The notes: generated by a model not told the origin, from the letters alone. DNA of 64,000 bases from Paenibacillus sp. MAHUQ-63 (GCF_028765165.1 NZ_JARADB010000002.1:1423146-1487145); one strand, 5' to 3'; counted from the first letter of the stretch, positions 16,482 to 25,747 are shown. Numbers and translations: made by a program.

Positions 16482-16577
16482 CTATTTCTGTTTCTTCTTC
16501 TTTCTGCTTCCATGATTCGGTTTGTTATCATCTTGCTGCTTGGCGTGTTTCTCTTGTTGCTGATCGTGCGTTGACAT
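16482..16577 (-). CDS. 31-residue hydrophilic small protein
   Basis: The minus strand encodes MSTHDQQQEKHAKQQDDNKP followed by NHGSRKKKKQK and a stop. It has a purine-rich RBS (GAGAGGGG) nine bases upstream and its own terminator downstream, so it looks like a real gene. The composition is extreme: rich in Gln, Lys, His and Asp, no hydrophobic core, and a basic C-terminal KKKKQK. It resembles minor small spore proteins in character but shows no recognised signature. Function unknown. Confidence 0.6.
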   Translation of the reverse strand: MSTHDQQQEKHAKQQDDNKPNHGSRKKKKQK

Positions 16578-16605
16578 GATGATCGTCCCCTCTCTTTGTA
16601 AGTAT

Positions 16606-16638
16606 GAATTGCACTATCTCTGATAGTGTGTGCAATTC
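16606..16638. other. Imperfect inverted repeat between the small gene and the MFS gene
   Basis: GAATTGCAC...GTGCAATTC arms (outer 9 bp) with an inner ACTATC/GATAGT stem and a small bulge. No T tract follows on either strand. It may be an operator for the small gene or an end structure of the MFS mRNA. Confidence 0.35.
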
Positions 16639-16668
16639 ATTAGGGAGGCTATGCAGGCACATGGCAGG

Positions 16669-17850
16669 TTATTGCGGCTGGAATGAAGCCTTCACAGCTT
16701 GGCGTTTCGCTGCGGTTGCTGCGAATTGAACGAAAATCATCACCACCACGATGACCATCATGACCACGACGGCGGAGGCGAAGCTGTCGGTGGCATCGTG
16801 GATTCTGCCGAGCATGAGAGGGCCAGCGGCGCCGATGACATAGCCGGTCGACTGTGCCATAGCTGACCAGGAAGCAGCTTCTTGCGCATTCGTCGTGGCG
16901 TCGATCGGAAGAAGAAGGTTCAAAGGGAATAATCCTCCTGCGCCGACTCCGATGAATAGTGCAGCAACCGTAGGCTCAACCTTCAGCATCAGCAGGATGA
17001 GGCCGACGAGCTCCAACAAGGCAGAGACGACTAACCACAAGCGGCGTGACGGGAACCTCTTGAGCAGCAGCGGTATGACCAGGCTGACCGGGATTTGAAT
17101 AAGGACGAATAAAGTTAGTGCCGTCGCCGAATAGCTCTTGCTATATCCCATGCCTTGAATGATTTGCGGCAGCCATGCCGTAAACGAGTAGAACAACATC
17201 GCCATGAACCCGAAGGATAAGGTCAGCATCCAGGCTTTGCCGTTCCCCCATGGCAGCTTAGAGCTGGACGTTCCCTTCGAACCACTCGCGTTCGCGGCAT
17301 TGGGGCGAACGATGGACCACCAGAGTACGGCAGCCGCGATAGCGATGATAGCCCACGAAGCCAGCGAGTACTGCCAGGAGTTTAAATGGGTCTGCAGCGG
17401 ACCGGATAACGCCGAACTGGACGCAGCCCCTAAAGTTAGGGCTACCGTATATACGGCGATCATCGAAGGGATCTGCTTGGGAAAATACTTTCTGATAAAT
17501 CCGGCGAGCAGCGGCCCGATGATGGCGATTCCGATCCCGGCGACCAGCGCCGTAACGATGAAGAAGAAGACGGAATTCGTGAAAATGCGAAGCGCCGTGC
17601 CGATTGCAATAATAATCAGCGATATGCCCATCACTTTCTCGATTCCCCACCTGCCGCCAGCCTTCACGGCTAACGGAGAGAAGAGTCCCATGCACAGCAC
17701 GGGAATGGAGGTGAGCAGGCTGGCGACAGAACCGCTCATGCCGAGGTCCGCCCGGATGTTGTCCAGCAGGGGCGCAATGGAGTTGATCGCCGGACGCAAG
17801 TTGAGCGAAGCGACGAATAAAGCTACTGCGATAAGATATTGTTTTTTCAT
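16669..17850 (-). CDS. MFS transporter, CynX/NimT family
   Basis: A 393-residue, 12-TM major facilitator protein. The first helix ends with SLNLRPAINSIAPLLDNI, the signature of the cyanate/2-nitroimidazole transporter subgroup, and GIGIAIIGPLLAGFIRKYFP follows in helix 4. The substrate is unknown. The second in-frame ATG (17850) is chosen because GGGAG lies eight bases upstream of it and only two bases before the first. It is divergent from a LysR-type gene, the same arrangement as cynR with its target operon. Confidence 0.88.
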   Translation of the reverse strand: MKKQYLIAVALFVASLNLRPAINSIAPLLDNIRADLGMSGSVASLLTSIPVLCMGLFSPLAVKAGGRWGIEKVMGISLIIIAIGTALRIFTNSVFFFIVTALVAGIGIAIIGPLLAGFIRKYFPKQIPSMIAVYTVALTLGAASSSALSGPLQTHLNSWQYSLASWAIIAIAAAVLWWSIVRPNAANASGSKGTSSSKLPWGNGKAWMLTLSFGFMAMLFYSFTAWLPQIIQGMGYSKSYSATALTLFVLIQIPVSLVIPLLLKRFPSRRLWLVVSALLELVGLILLMLKVEPTVAALFIGVGAGGLFPLNLLLPIDATTNAQEAASWSAMAQSTGYVIGAAGPLMLGRIHDATDSFASAVVVMMVIVVVMIFVQFAATAAKRQAVKASFQPQ

Positions 17851-18020
17851 TGCCATTACTCCCGTTCTAGTATCATTGCCTTAACCTGATTCACGTATCG
17901 GTTACCGGTGAACAAATCTTACTTGATGAACAAATATTTATCAATTATATTGAATTTATAATTATCATTTAAAATACAAATGATTCGGGACGATTTCTGT
18001 TTATAGAGAGGTAAGGACAT

Positions 18021-18896
18021 ATGGAGCTAAGGCAGTTGGAATATTTCATGGCAGTGTGCGAGGAGCTGCACTTCACGAAAGCAGCGGAGAGAATCGGAAT
18101 CTCTCAACCGAATTTGAGCTTGTCGATTAAAGCGCTGGAAGAAGAGATCGGCATGCCGCTTTTTGACCGGATCGGCAAACGGATCGAGCTGACCGACGCC
18201 GGCGCCGTTCTGAAAAAGCACGCCAAAATGATGCTGCAAAACCTCAGCAATGCACGCCAAGAGATGGACGATCTGTATCATCAGAAAGGAGGGAGCTTGA
18301 GTATCGGGGCTCTGCCGTCGGAATTAGATTACCGCCTTACTCCGATGTTCATCCGCTTCTTCCAGCGTTATCCGAACATCCGGTTGAAGATCGTATCGGA
18401 AGTCAATGTGACCGGACTCGTGCTAAACACGGATACGGATATCGGAATTGCGGTAAAGCCTCTGCATGATCCGCGGCTTGTCATTCGTCCATTACCCCGG
18501 GAAGAGTATGGTATTGCCGTTTCCAAAAATCATGAGATGGCTCAGGCCGATTCGGTTGCTTTGGCTGATCTGCAGTCACTGCCGATTATCTTGTATCCTA
18601 AAGGGTTATGGGGGAGAGACTTCTTGGAGAATTGGTGCCGGCAGTACGGCATCCAACTGAATGTGGTGGTCGAGACGAGCTCCAATCCGTCCATCTTTCA
18701 TTTCGTCAAGGCGAATATCGGCGTAGGCATCGTGGCCAACTCGCTGCTGGAGTCCATTGATAGCCTGGACCTCCGTTTCCTCCCGATCCGGGATTATCCG
18801 CCTGTGAGGGAGATGAGCATCGTGTACCGATCGGATAAGTATCTGAATCACGCGGCGCGTGCTTTTATCCATTTCGCTGAGGAGCATCTGAAGTAG
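18021..18896 (+). CDS. LysR-family transcriptional regulator, divergent from the MFS gene
   Basis: A 291-residue protein with the classical N-terminus MELRQLEYFMAVCEELHFTK and HTH AAERIGISQPNLSLSIKALE (residues 21-40), then an effector domain from about residue 92 (GSLSIGALPSELDYRL). The intergenic region shared with the MFS gene (17851-18020) is AT-rich and holds several T-N11-A-like dyads, so the regulator probably controls the transporter. RBS GAGGTAAGG precedes the ATG. The inducer is unknown. Confidence 0.9.
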   Translation: MELRQLEYFMAVCEELHFTKAAERIGISQPNLSLSIKALEEEIGMPLFDRIGKRIELTDAGAVLKKHAKMMLQNLSNARQEMDDLYHQKGGSLSIGALPSELDYRLTPMFIRFFQRYPNIRLKIVSEVNVTGLVLNTDTDIGIAVKPLHDPRLVIRPLPREEYGIAVSKNHEMAQADSVALADLQSLPIILYPKGLWGRDFLENWCRQYGIQLNVVVETSSNPSIFHFVKANIGVGIVANSLLESIDSLDLRFLPIRDYPPVREMSIVYRSDKYLNHAARAFIHFAEEHLK

Positions 18897-18899
18897 TTC

Positions 18900-18928
18900 A
18901 AGAGCCAACCCCATAAGGGTTGGCTCTT
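18900..18928. terminator. Bidirectional terminator between convergent regulator genes
   Basis: AAGAGCCAACCC and GGGTTGGCTCTT form a perfect 12-bp stem with a five-base loop. It serves the LysR gene and the converging XRE-cupin gene. Confidence 0.85.
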
Positions 18929-18944
18929 ATTTATGATTTGCAGC

Positions 18945-19499
18945 TTAGATGTAGTCCCGTCCACCGTCAGTTTCCGTATAGATCGAAATGAGTACGATGG
19001 CCGTATCCGTTCCAATGTTCCGTACGATATGCGGGGTACAGGCATTCCAACTAAACGAATCGCCTTCCGTGAATTCAGCCGAGTCCTCACCTTGCTCCGC
19101 ATAGATCCTGCCTTGAATGACCAAATGAACCTCTTCGCCTTCATGGGCATGAGGAGCGTCTCCTGTGGAAGTTCCGGGAGGGAATTCCACGAGCATCATT
19201 CTTACATTTTTGGTAGAACTCAAGTGTTCCACTTTCAGATGATCGGAACCGCTTGTCGTCATGCTGCGTTCATCCTTGCGAACGATACGCATGCGGTCTT
19301 CTTTTTTCAGAAGCAAATAAGCCAAAGGAACGTTCAAAGCCTGCGCGATGTTTTCCAGAGTCGAGATGGAGGGCGAGGTTTTATTCGTTTCAACCTGACT
19401 CATGAATCCCTGGGACAGGCCGGTTTCTTCGCAAATTTGCGCGATTGTGATATTTTTCCGCTTCCGAATCGCTCGTATTGTGGACCCGATATCCATCAT
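18945..19499 (-). CDS. XRE-cupin transcriptional regulator
   Basis: A 184-residue protein joining an HTH_3 domain (IGSTIRAIRKRKNITIAQIC, then EETGLSQGFMSQVETNKTSPS) to a C-terminal cupin_2 domain with the metal-binding pattern APHAHEGEEVHLVIQG. The class typically binds a small ligand or metal in the cupin. A minus-strand AAGAGGTG sits just before; ATG 19499 or 19496 can both serve. It is divergent from the esterase-dioxygenase genes, the likely targets. The sensed ligand is unknown. Confidence 0.88.
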   Translation of the reverse strand: MMDIGSTIRAIRKRKNITIAQICEETGLSQGFMSQVETNKTSPSISTLENIAQALNVPLAYLLLKKEDRMRIVRKDERSMTTSGSDHLKVEHLSSTKNVRMMLVEFPPGTSTGDAPHAHEGEEVHLVIQGRIYAEQGEDSAEFTEGDSFSWNACTPHIVRNIGTDTAIVLISIYTETDGGRDYI

Positions 19500-19556
19500 A
19501 TGCACCTCTTGAATATTTGTAATACTAATTATAGTTCTATATTAACAATTTTTCTA

Positions 19557-19586
19557 TTGACACGTCAAACGTCTTTGTATTACATT
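19557..19586 (+). promoter_or_regulatory. Sigma-A promoter of the esterase gene
   Basis: TTGACA (19557-19562), 18 bases, TACATT (19581-19586). The sequence TGACACGTCA at the -35 box is nearly palindromic and could be the site of the divergent XRE-cupin regulator. Confidence 0.6.
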
Positions 19587-19646
19587 ACTTTTATGAAACT
19601 AATTTCTCTATGACTAATATTTATTATAAATAAAGAGGTGATTCAT

Positions 19647-20306
19647 TTGAATCCGATGTATCATTATGACATTCATCTGCCGTCCAACTATGACAAGGAC
19701 AAGAAATACCCGGTTGTTTTCACCTTGCACGGCAAAGGCTCCAATGAAAGCAATATGTTCGGTCTGGTCGCTCCGTTGGCAGATGACTTCATCCTTATCG
19801 GTATTCGCGGCAACCTGCCGCTCGGTGCGGGCTTCCAGTACTATGAGTTGAAAAGTCTGGGCAATCCGATTCGGGAACTGTTCGACGAAGCGGTTAACCG
19901 GCTCGAGGCGTTCATTCACTACGCGACTCAGAAGTATCCCATTGATGAGAACAGACGATTCTTATTAGGGTTCAGCCAAGGCGCCATTCTATCCATGACA
20001 CTTGCGCTTACGATGGGGGATCAGTTGAAAGGAATCGTTGCGTTGAATGGGTATGTACCTGAATTTGTGAAGAGGGAATATTCGCTGCGAAGTGTGAAGG
20101 ATGTCTCCGTATTTGTCTCCCATGGCGAATATGATTCCGTCTTCCCCGTACGGATCGGTCACGAAACAGCAGCCTTCTTCAAGGAACAGACACCGCTTCT
20201 TACATTCAACATCTATCCTTCGGACCACGGCGTAACGGAGCAGAACCAGCTGGATGTGCTGGAATGGCTGAAGCATACTGCCGATATAATGACAAATGAG
20301 GAGTGA
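19647..20306 (+). CDS. Carboxylesterase/phospholipase family alpha/beta hydrolase
   Basis: A 219-residue protein of the Abhydrolase_2 group: TLHGKGSNESNM near the N-terminus (oxyanion region), nucleophile motif GFSQGAILS, acid in SHGEYDSVFP and base in PSDHGVTEQN. These enzymes hydrolyse short-chain or phenolic esters. Start TTG 19647 is chosen because GAGGTG is seven bases upstream, and ATG 19656 is the alternative. A ring-cleavage dioxygenase gene follows after seven bases, so the two enzymes may act in sequence on an aromatic ester. Confidence 0.85.
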   Translation: MNPMYHYDIHLPSNYDKDKKYPVVFTLHGKGSNESNMFGLVAPLADDFILIGIRGNLPLGAGFQYYELKSLGNPIRELFDEAVNRLEAFIHYATQKYPIDENRRFLLGFSQGAILSMTLALTMGDQLKGIVALNGYVPEFVKREYSLRSVKDVSVFVSHGEYDSVFPVRIGHETAAFFKEQTPLLTFNIYPSDHGVTEQNQLDVLEWLKHTADIMTNEE

Positions 20307-20313
20307 GAACCCT

Positions 20314-21084
20314 ATGATGCCTTCCTATTTTTTCGCACACGGCGCACCGTCTATCGTGCTTGAGAACAACGCCTACACGCAATTGCTCAAAAATTTTCAC
20401 CAACACACGCCTAGACCGAAAGGGATCGTACTGTTCTCCGCACACTGGGAGGAGCAAGTCCAAAGAGTCAGTGCCGCTGATACGTATGAAACCATTTATG
20501 ATTTCGGCGGTTTTCAGGATGAGCTTTACGAGATGACATACCCGGCACGAAGCGACCGTTCGCTGAGCGAGCAGGTGCAATCGCTGTTACTCCAACACGG
20601 CGTTCCGAGCGTCGCGGATGAGAAGCGGGGGCTCGATCACGGGGCTTGGGCTGTGCTGAAGTTGTTGTATCCGGATGCAGATATTCCGGTTACCGCACTG
20701 TCCGTTAACCGCTATCTCTCGAATGAGCAGCAATATCAAACAGGCAGGGCATTGGCGGAGCTAAGGGAGCAGGATGTCCTAATCATCGGCAGCGGAGGTA
20801 CGGTTCATAATTTAAGGAAATTGAAATGGCAGGCCGAAGGTGTCGATACGTGGGCGGAAGCGTTCGATAACTGGCTCCAAAGCAAGCTGGAGTCCTGGGA
20901 TACAGAGGCGCTGTTTCAATATCGTGAGCTGGCCCCGCACGCCCTCGAAGCGGTGCCGACCAATGAACATTTCATTCCGCTTCTGCTCGCTATGGGAAGC
21001 GGAGACTCCAATCGGCATGCGGAACTGATTCATCGAAGCTATCAATACGGCAACCTCAGTTTAAGCTGCTGGAAATTTAATTAA
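20314..21084 (+). CDS. Extradiol ring-cleavage dioxygenase, class III (YgiD/DODA-like)
   Basis: A 256-residue LigB-superfamily protein similar to 4,5-DOPA dioxygenase. FFAHGAPSIVLE supplies the first metal histidine, LFSAHWEE the second region, RGLDHGAWAVLKLLYPDAD the conserved HGAW motif, and GSGGTVHNLRKL the last histidine motif. It uses non-haem Fe(II) or Zn and opens catechol rings. The start at 20314 has GGAG ten bases upstream; an earlier ATG would overlap the preceding gene. It is in an operon with the esterase and a membrane protein gene. Confidence 0.88.
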   Translation: MMPSYFFAHGAPSIVLENNAYTQLLKNFHQHTPRPKGIVLFSAHWEEQVQRVSAADTYETIYDFGGFQDELYEMTYPARSDRSLSEQVQSLLLQHGVPSVADEKRGLDHGAWAVLKLLYPDADIPVTALSVNRYLSNEQQYQTGRALAELREQDVLIIGSGGTVHNLRKLKWQAEGVDTWAEAFDNWLQSKLESWDTEALFQYRELAPHALEAVPTNEHFIPLLLAMGSGDSNRHAELIHRSYQYGNLSLSCWKFN

Positions 21085-21108
21085 ATATGAATGAGAGAGG
21101 GCGGACGG

Positions 21109-22470
21109 ATGATATCCGCGGTTAGAACAGCCATGGAGAGGATCGCGCTCTTCTCCATGGCTGCTGTTTATATCGTGCAGCAGTTGACTCATCTGAAGGT
21201 TCTAACTTCGGTGCTGGGGGGGCTGGTCTTTGTGGCCATCGCCGTGATGCTGCCGAAGCTTAAGGGGTTAACCCGTTGGTTAACGATCTCTTTTCTCGTT
21301 GTCGGAACGGTTCTCATGCTGATTCAGAAAGCCGAGCCTAAGGTATGGTTCGAAGCAGCGGGAATCAATGTGACGATCGTTACCCTATTTATGTTTGCGC
21401 CGCTGTTTGGGATTCCCGTACGGCTGCCTGCCTACGTCGAATCCCTGAAGCGATTCTACGAAGCCAACTTTCGAAGCCGAACAGCGCTATTCATGGGCAC
21501 ACAAATGCTTACGCAGATTATGGGCGTGTTCATCAACGTGGGCTCGATCCCTGTCGTGTACCAAATGGTCTTCGTCAACCCGCAGCCCAAGATGTCTCGG
21601 CTCCTCGCCAATGCGCTTAACCGTGGATTCGCGGGGGCTATTCTATGGTCGCCGTATTTCGCGGCGATGACATTAGTGACCTCAGCGCTTGCGCTGTCTT
21701 GGTCAGCCGTACTGCCCTATTTGCTGGGATTAGCGATCTTGAGTCTTGTCGTAAGCTGGGCGTTGGATTTCCGCGAGCTGCGTCAGGTGGAGAAGGATGT
21801 TCAGCCAGAGGCGGATACGGCGCATAAGAAAGCAGCTTTTCCTGTGGGGCTCGGTCTATATTTAATGACGGCGATACTTGCCATTCTTTTGTTGGAGCGG
21901 TGGGTTGAACTACCAATGGTGATGTTAATATGTATAGCGGCAGTTCTATTCCCGCTCATCTGGTGCTTGGCTGCAAGGGCGAAGGATGTCTACTTGGAAG
22001 GATTGAAGAATCATCTTAACGTCACATTTCCCGCCTTGCAGAAAGAAATCACCTTGTTCATGGCCGCAGGCTTCTTCAGCGGAGCGATCGGGATAACGAA
22101 GTTCGGCGCCGCGGTCCCGGCACTGCTAGCACAAATACCGCTGCCGGTATTTTTATCATTTTCGCTATTTACGGTGCTTCTCATTGCAGGTACATCGTTC
22201 ATCGGACTTCATCCGATTGTGCCGGTCACTATCCTTGTCAGCGGCATTGATCCGGTTAGCGTTCACATCAGCCCTGTCTATTTCGCCGTACTGCTGCTGG
22301 GAAGCTGGAGCTTGTCCAATCCCATCTCGCCGGCTTCGGCCGTGAACAATTTGCTGGCAGGACTGTTTCATAAGCCTGTGTTTGAAATGGCGAAGCCGAA
22401 TTATAAATTTGCCGGGGGGATGGCGGTTACGCTGATCCTTTTCCTGTTGACCGTTATGTTGCTGAAATAG
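21109..22470 (+). CDS. Polytopic membrane transporter, ion-transporter-like, substrate unknown
   Basis: A 453-residue protein with about 11-12 hydrophobic segments. A loop with PAYVESLKRFYEANFRSRTA, a NPISPASAVNNLLAGL segment near the end, and SFIGLHPIVPVTILVSG recall the re-entrant signatures of ion-transporter superfamily carriers, but I do not recognise the family. RBS GAGAGAGGG is seven bases before ATG 21109. It follows the dioxygenase gene by 24 bases and may export or import a substrate or product of that pathway. Confidence 0.6.
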   Translation: MISAVRTAMERIALFSMAAVYIVQQLTHLKVLTSVLGGLVFVAIAVMLPKLKGLTRWLTISFLVVGTVLMLIQKAEPKVWFEAAGINVTIVTLFMFAPLFGIPVRLPAYVESLKRFYEANFRSRTALFMGTQMLTQIMGVFINVGSIPVVYQMVFVNPQPKMSRLLANALNRGFAGAILWSPYFAAMTLVTSALALSWSAVLPYLLGLAILSLVVSWALDFRELRQVEKDVQPEADTAHKKAAFPVGLGLYLMTAILAILLLERWVELPMVMLICIAAVLFPLIWCLAARAKDVYLEGLKNHLNVTFPALQKEITLFMAAGFFSGAIGITKFGAAVPALLAQIPLPVFLSFSLFTVLLIAGTSFIGLHPIVPVTILVSGIDPVSVHISPVYFAVLLLGSWSLSNPISPASAVNNLLAGLFHKPVFEMAKPNYKFAGGMAVTLILFLLTVMLLK

Positions 22471-22513
22471 GACCTCAATAAGAAAATATAAGAACCCCTA
22501 ATGCATTTATTAA

Positions 22514-22539
22514 AGCAGCCCTCCTCGGGCTGTTTTTTT
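22514..22539 (+). terminator. Intrinsic terminator
   Basis: CAGCCC-N5-GGGCTG followed by seven T. It ends the esterase-dioxygenase-transporter operon. Confidence 0.88.
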
Positions 22540-22713
22540 GCGAGCCGCATTAAAGTGTTGTCATAATGATTACAGTTATGGTAGGATGGAAGGCAGACTC
22601 ACCGCTTCAAAATTCAAGGGCCTGCTGATCAGGTACTCCAAATCATGGAGTAAGCGGCATATAGAGAAGACGAGTCGTTGATACGGAAAGAAGAAGAGGA
22701 GATTCATACGATT

Positions 22714-23940
22714 ATGACGAACAAGAACAATCCGCCCGCGTTCAGGCTGGCTTTGCTGCTCGGTATTTTTTCCATGCTGGGGCCATTTACGATCGATATG
22801 TATTTACCGGCGTTCCCGGAGATAGTGAACCAATTCGGTACGACGGCTTCACTCGTGCAGCTTAGCTTGACCTCTTGTTTACTTGGATTAGGCATCGGCC
22901 AGCTCGTCATGGGCTCGCTCAGCGACGTGTATGGCAGACGCAATCCGCTGCTGATCTCCATGGCCTTCTATGTCGTGGCCGGTCTAGCATGCGCAATCTC
23001 GCCGAATATTTGGCTGCTAATTGCATCCAGGTTCGTGCAAGGCTTTGCCGCTTCGGCAGGCATAGTCATCTCCCGCGCAATCGCACGAGACTTATATAGC
23101 GGACACGAACTCACCAAATTTTTCTCGCTGCTTTTGCTGGTCGGTAATTTGGGTCCGCTAGTGGCACCGGTAACCGGCAGCGGCGTTCTCAAATTCACTT
23201 CCTGGGTCGGCGTTTTTATTGCACTGACATTGCTGGGAATTTTCCTGCTGGCGGTAACCAAATGGCAGCTGCAGGAGTCACTGCCGCTTGAGCGCCGGAG
23301 ACCCAGCAATTTCACCGAACAGCTGCGGAATTACGGATCGCTCTTCCGGGACCGCCAGTTCATGGGGTATATGCTGGCACAGGGCATCATGATTGCAGGG
23401 GTGTTTGCCTATGTATCGGGAACCCCCTTTATTTATCAAAATATTTATGGCGTTTCGCCGACCGTATTTGCCCTCTTATTCGGTTCGAACGGCGTCAGTC
23501 TGATCATCGGCTCCCAAATCGTCGGACGGATGACGCATCGCGTATCCGAGCAAGCTTTCCTATTGTTCGGCCTATGTCTTGCCGCTTTGGCGAGCATCAC
23601 GGTCTTGATCGTGGCGTTCGTCCATGGACCGCTAGTGGCAATCGTTATTCCGTTATTCTTCTTCGTAGCGGCAATCGGCATTACGTCAACGGCTGCATTC
23701 CCGCTAGCTATGGAGAGTCAGGGGCATATGGCAGGCAGTGCGGCTGCGCTGCTCGGCGTCGTTCCCTTCCTGCTCGGCGCGGTGGTCTCACCGCTAGTCG
23801 GTATCGCGGGGGAAGACACGGCCGTTCCGTTAGGTGTGATTATTTTGTTGACGAGTGCCGCAGCGATGTTGGCTTACTTCGTTCTGGTAAGGAGACGTAC
23901 CATCAAAGCGGCTAAAGCAGGGAAAGCTGTTACGAATTAA
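22714..23940 (+). CDS. Bcr/CflA-type multidrug MFS exporter
   Basis: A 408-residue, 12-TM protein with the drug-exporter features MLGPFTIDMYLPAFPEI in helix 1, the motif A loop MGSLSDVYGRRNPL, and RFVQGFAASAGIVISRAIAR (motif C region). Bcr/CflA members export bicyclomycin, chloramphenicol and other drugs by proton exchange. ATG 22714 is chosen with GAGGAG eleven bases upstream; the frame extends to a TTG at 22678. It is monocistronic between two terminators. Confidence 0.9.
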   Translation: MTNKNNPPAFRLALLLGIFSMLGPFTIDMYLPAFPEIVNQFGTTASLVQLSLTSCLLGLGIGQLVMGSLSDVYGRRNPLLISMAFYVVAGLACAISPNIWLLIASRFVQGFAASAGIVISRAIARDLYSGHELTKFFSLLLLVGNLGPLVAPVTGSGVLKFTSWVGVFIALTLLGIFLLAVTKWQLQESLPLERRRPSNFTEQLRNYGSLFRDRQFMGYMLAQGIMIAGVFAYVSGTPFIYQNIYGVSPTVFALLFGSNGVSLIIGSQIVGRMTHRVSEQAFLLFGLCLAALASITVLIVAFVHGPLVAIVIPLFFFVAAIGITSTAAFPLAMESQGHMAGSAAALLGVVPFLLGAVVSPLVGIAGEDTAVPLGVIILLTSAAAMLAYFVLVRRRTIKAAKAGKAVTN

Positions 23941-23950
23941 TAAACGTACA

Positions 23951-23983
23951 GAAAGCAGATCGCCAGAGGCGTCTGCTTTTTTT
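23951..23983 (+). terminator. Intrinsic terminator
   Basis: AAAGCAGATCGCC and GGCGTCTGCTTT form a stem with one mismatch, followed by a T run. Confidence 0.85.
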
Positions 23984-24097
23984 GTTGTATCGGATATTTT
24001 CCTCGGAAGGAAATGATTGTAAATTGCCGAACATGTTCTTTACAGAATCTTAAGCAAATATCTGTGAAAAAACATTTGACGGGAGATGAACGATTAC

Positions 24098-24451
24098 ATG
24101 AAGGCACTCAAATTACGTCCATTCGTTCCATCAGGCGGGGATTACCCGCGGGCCGTTCAGTTCTATACGGATCTTGGTTTCGAGAAGCTCTTCACCAGCG
24201 AGGAACTGACCATTTTCAAAGTCGATGAAACCGAATTTCATTTGCAAAATTTTCATAACGAAGAATTACAAAACAACTATATGTTGGAACTATGCGTGGA
24301 GGATTTGGATGCTTGGTGGCAGCATATTCAAAAGGCTGGGATCGTTGAGAAATATCACCTAAGAGCCAAGGCTCCCCAAATCCAACCGTATGGCAAACGG
24401 GCCATTCACCTCATTGATCCAGCGGGCGTGCTTTGGCATATAACCGAGTAA
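24098..24451 (+). CDS. VOC/glyoxalase superfamily protein (bleomycin-resistance-like)
   Basis: A 117-residue protein with the betaalphabeta-betabetabeta pattern of the vicinal oxygen chelate fold. YPRAVQFYTDLGFEKLF opens it, LELCVEDLDAWWQHIQ sits in the second half, and HLIDPAGVLWHITE closes it. Members bind antibiotics or act as metal-dependent lyases and dioxygenases. ATG 24098 is chosen over 24086, which abuts the GGGAG. The function is open; it lies between two drug-efflux-like MFS genes. Confidence 0.82.
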   Translation: MKALKLRPFVPSGGDYPRAVQFYTDLGFEKLFTSEELTIFKVDETEFHLQNFHNEELQNNYMLELCVEDLDAWWQHIQKAGIVEKYHLRAKAPQIQPYGKRAIHLIDPAGVLWHITE

Positions 24452-24511
24452 ACCCCCTCAACTCAGGTAAACGTTGGTTTATATCTAAATTGGAGGGGGA
24501 GTTCATCTCTC

Positions 24512-25693
24512 TTAATTAGCGGTTGTTGTTTGCACTGCTCTCCTTCCCAGTACACCGCCCAATAGAAACGTCGCTAGCGATAGCGCCAGACAGATCGAAG
24601 CGAAGATCCCGATCGACGAATACCCGCCCATCTGAACATAAAGGATGCCGGCTATCCATGCGCCAAGCGTATTCGCACCGTTCATCGTCGAGTTGGCCAG
24701 ACTGGAGATGGTTCCCCGTATTGAAGCGTTCAATGAGGTGAGAGCTTCCATAGCAATGGGGAATATCATGCCGAGTAGGGTGAAAATAATCAGATATACG
24801 ACCGTCACCAGAGGGAGAGGGGCTAGATGAGGCGCTCCTGTATACAAGACCGCCAACAGCAGCATGCCAACCGCCGCTGCGTTCACATGACCAAGCCTAC
24901 GTGTGGCGAATGAGCTTAGCAGGCTGCCTAGCAGTGTTCCCAAGCCGAGGAACATCATGACCGTACCTATCTGCCCGATGGGCAGAGCGAAGCGGTCCGC
25001 CATCCATTTGCCGACGAAGGCAAATGCGGTTCCGCTCCCGAGGTGCAGGAGCAGATATGCCAGGAAGCCGCTTCTTGCCTTGCCGCTCTTCATGAGTGGA
25101 ACATATCGCGATAGTATAGAAGCTCGCCCGTGCTGGCGCATATCGGGCTTCATGTTCGGCAGCGTGTAGAAGGCGGCAGCAGCAAGCAGCAGCGAAATGC
25201 CGCCAATCGACCAGAAAGGCACGGACCAATTGCTGACGGCAAGCCAGCTGCCGATGGGAACGCCCAGCGCCTGGGAAGCGGCCAACCCCGAGAAGGCGAT
25301 CCCCATCGTCTTGGATATGCGCGAAGGCGGCATCACGGCAGGAATAGATGCCCATACCTGAGGAGCAGTGAAAGCCGCGCTGACGCCGGCAAGGAAGCGG
25401 AACAAACACATCGTCCAGAAGCTGTCGGCGAACCCGCAAAATATCGTCGAGACGGAAAAACCGAGAAGACCGCAGAGGAGAACGGTTCTGCGGTTCCACC
25501 CATCGGACAGCGGGCCGGCAATTAAAGCAAAGATGGCAGAACCGAGGGTATAGGCGCCGATCATCCACCCGGCAATCCCCGTCGACACGTCGAATTGAGC
25601 TTGCAGCGTCGGGAGGAGAGGGGAGATGAGGAACGTATCCGTTCCGATCATAAACATAATGGTGAAGAAGAGCGCGGCATATTTCCGCATCAT
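24512..25693 (-). CDS. MFS transporter, DHA1 drug-efflux family
   Basis: A 393-residue 12-TM protein. TDTFLISPLLPTLQAQF starts helix 1, GPLSDGWNRRTVLL is motif A, and FRFLAGVSAAFTAPQVWASI covers helix 4. It is an AraJ/YdhP-type exporter of unknown substrate. RBS AAGGAG is six bases before the ATG. It is divergent from a WYL-domain regulator, and a perfect 15-bp dyad lies between them, so it is probably controlled by that regulator. Confidence 0.88.
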   Translation of the reverse strand: MMRKYAALFFTIMFMIGTDTFLISPLLPTLQAQFDVSTGIAGWMIGAYTLGSAIFALIAGPLSDGWNRRTVLLCGLLGFSVSTIFCGFADSFWTMCLFRFLAGVSAAFTAPQVWASIPAVMPPSRISKTMGIAFSGLAASQALGVPIGSWLAVSNWSVPFWSIGGISLLLAAAAFYTLPNMKPDMRQHGRASILSRYVPLMKSGKARSGFLAYLLLHLGSGTAFAFVGKWMADRFALPIGQIGTVMMFLGLGTLLGSLLSSFATRRLGHVNAAAVGMLLLAVLYTGAPHLAPLPLVTVVYLIIFTLLGMIFPIAMEALTSLNASIRGTISSLANSTMNGANTLGAWIAGILYVQMGGYSSIGIFASICLALSLATFLLGGVLGRRAVQTTTAN

Positions 25694-25747
25694 GGATCAC
25701 TCCTTAGTTGAATGGTTGCTTACGAAGACTATCATAAGACATAATGG

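Noticed and set aside
17204-17884. Long plus-strand open frame across the CynX-type MFS gene
   Set aside because: It mirrors the MFS reading frame; the MFS protein has clear family motifs and the frame has no RBS.
24897-25700. 267-residue minus-strand frame overlapping the DHA1 MFS gene
   Set aside because: Same strand, alternate frame of the MFS gene with Arg-rich translation; it is a shadow.
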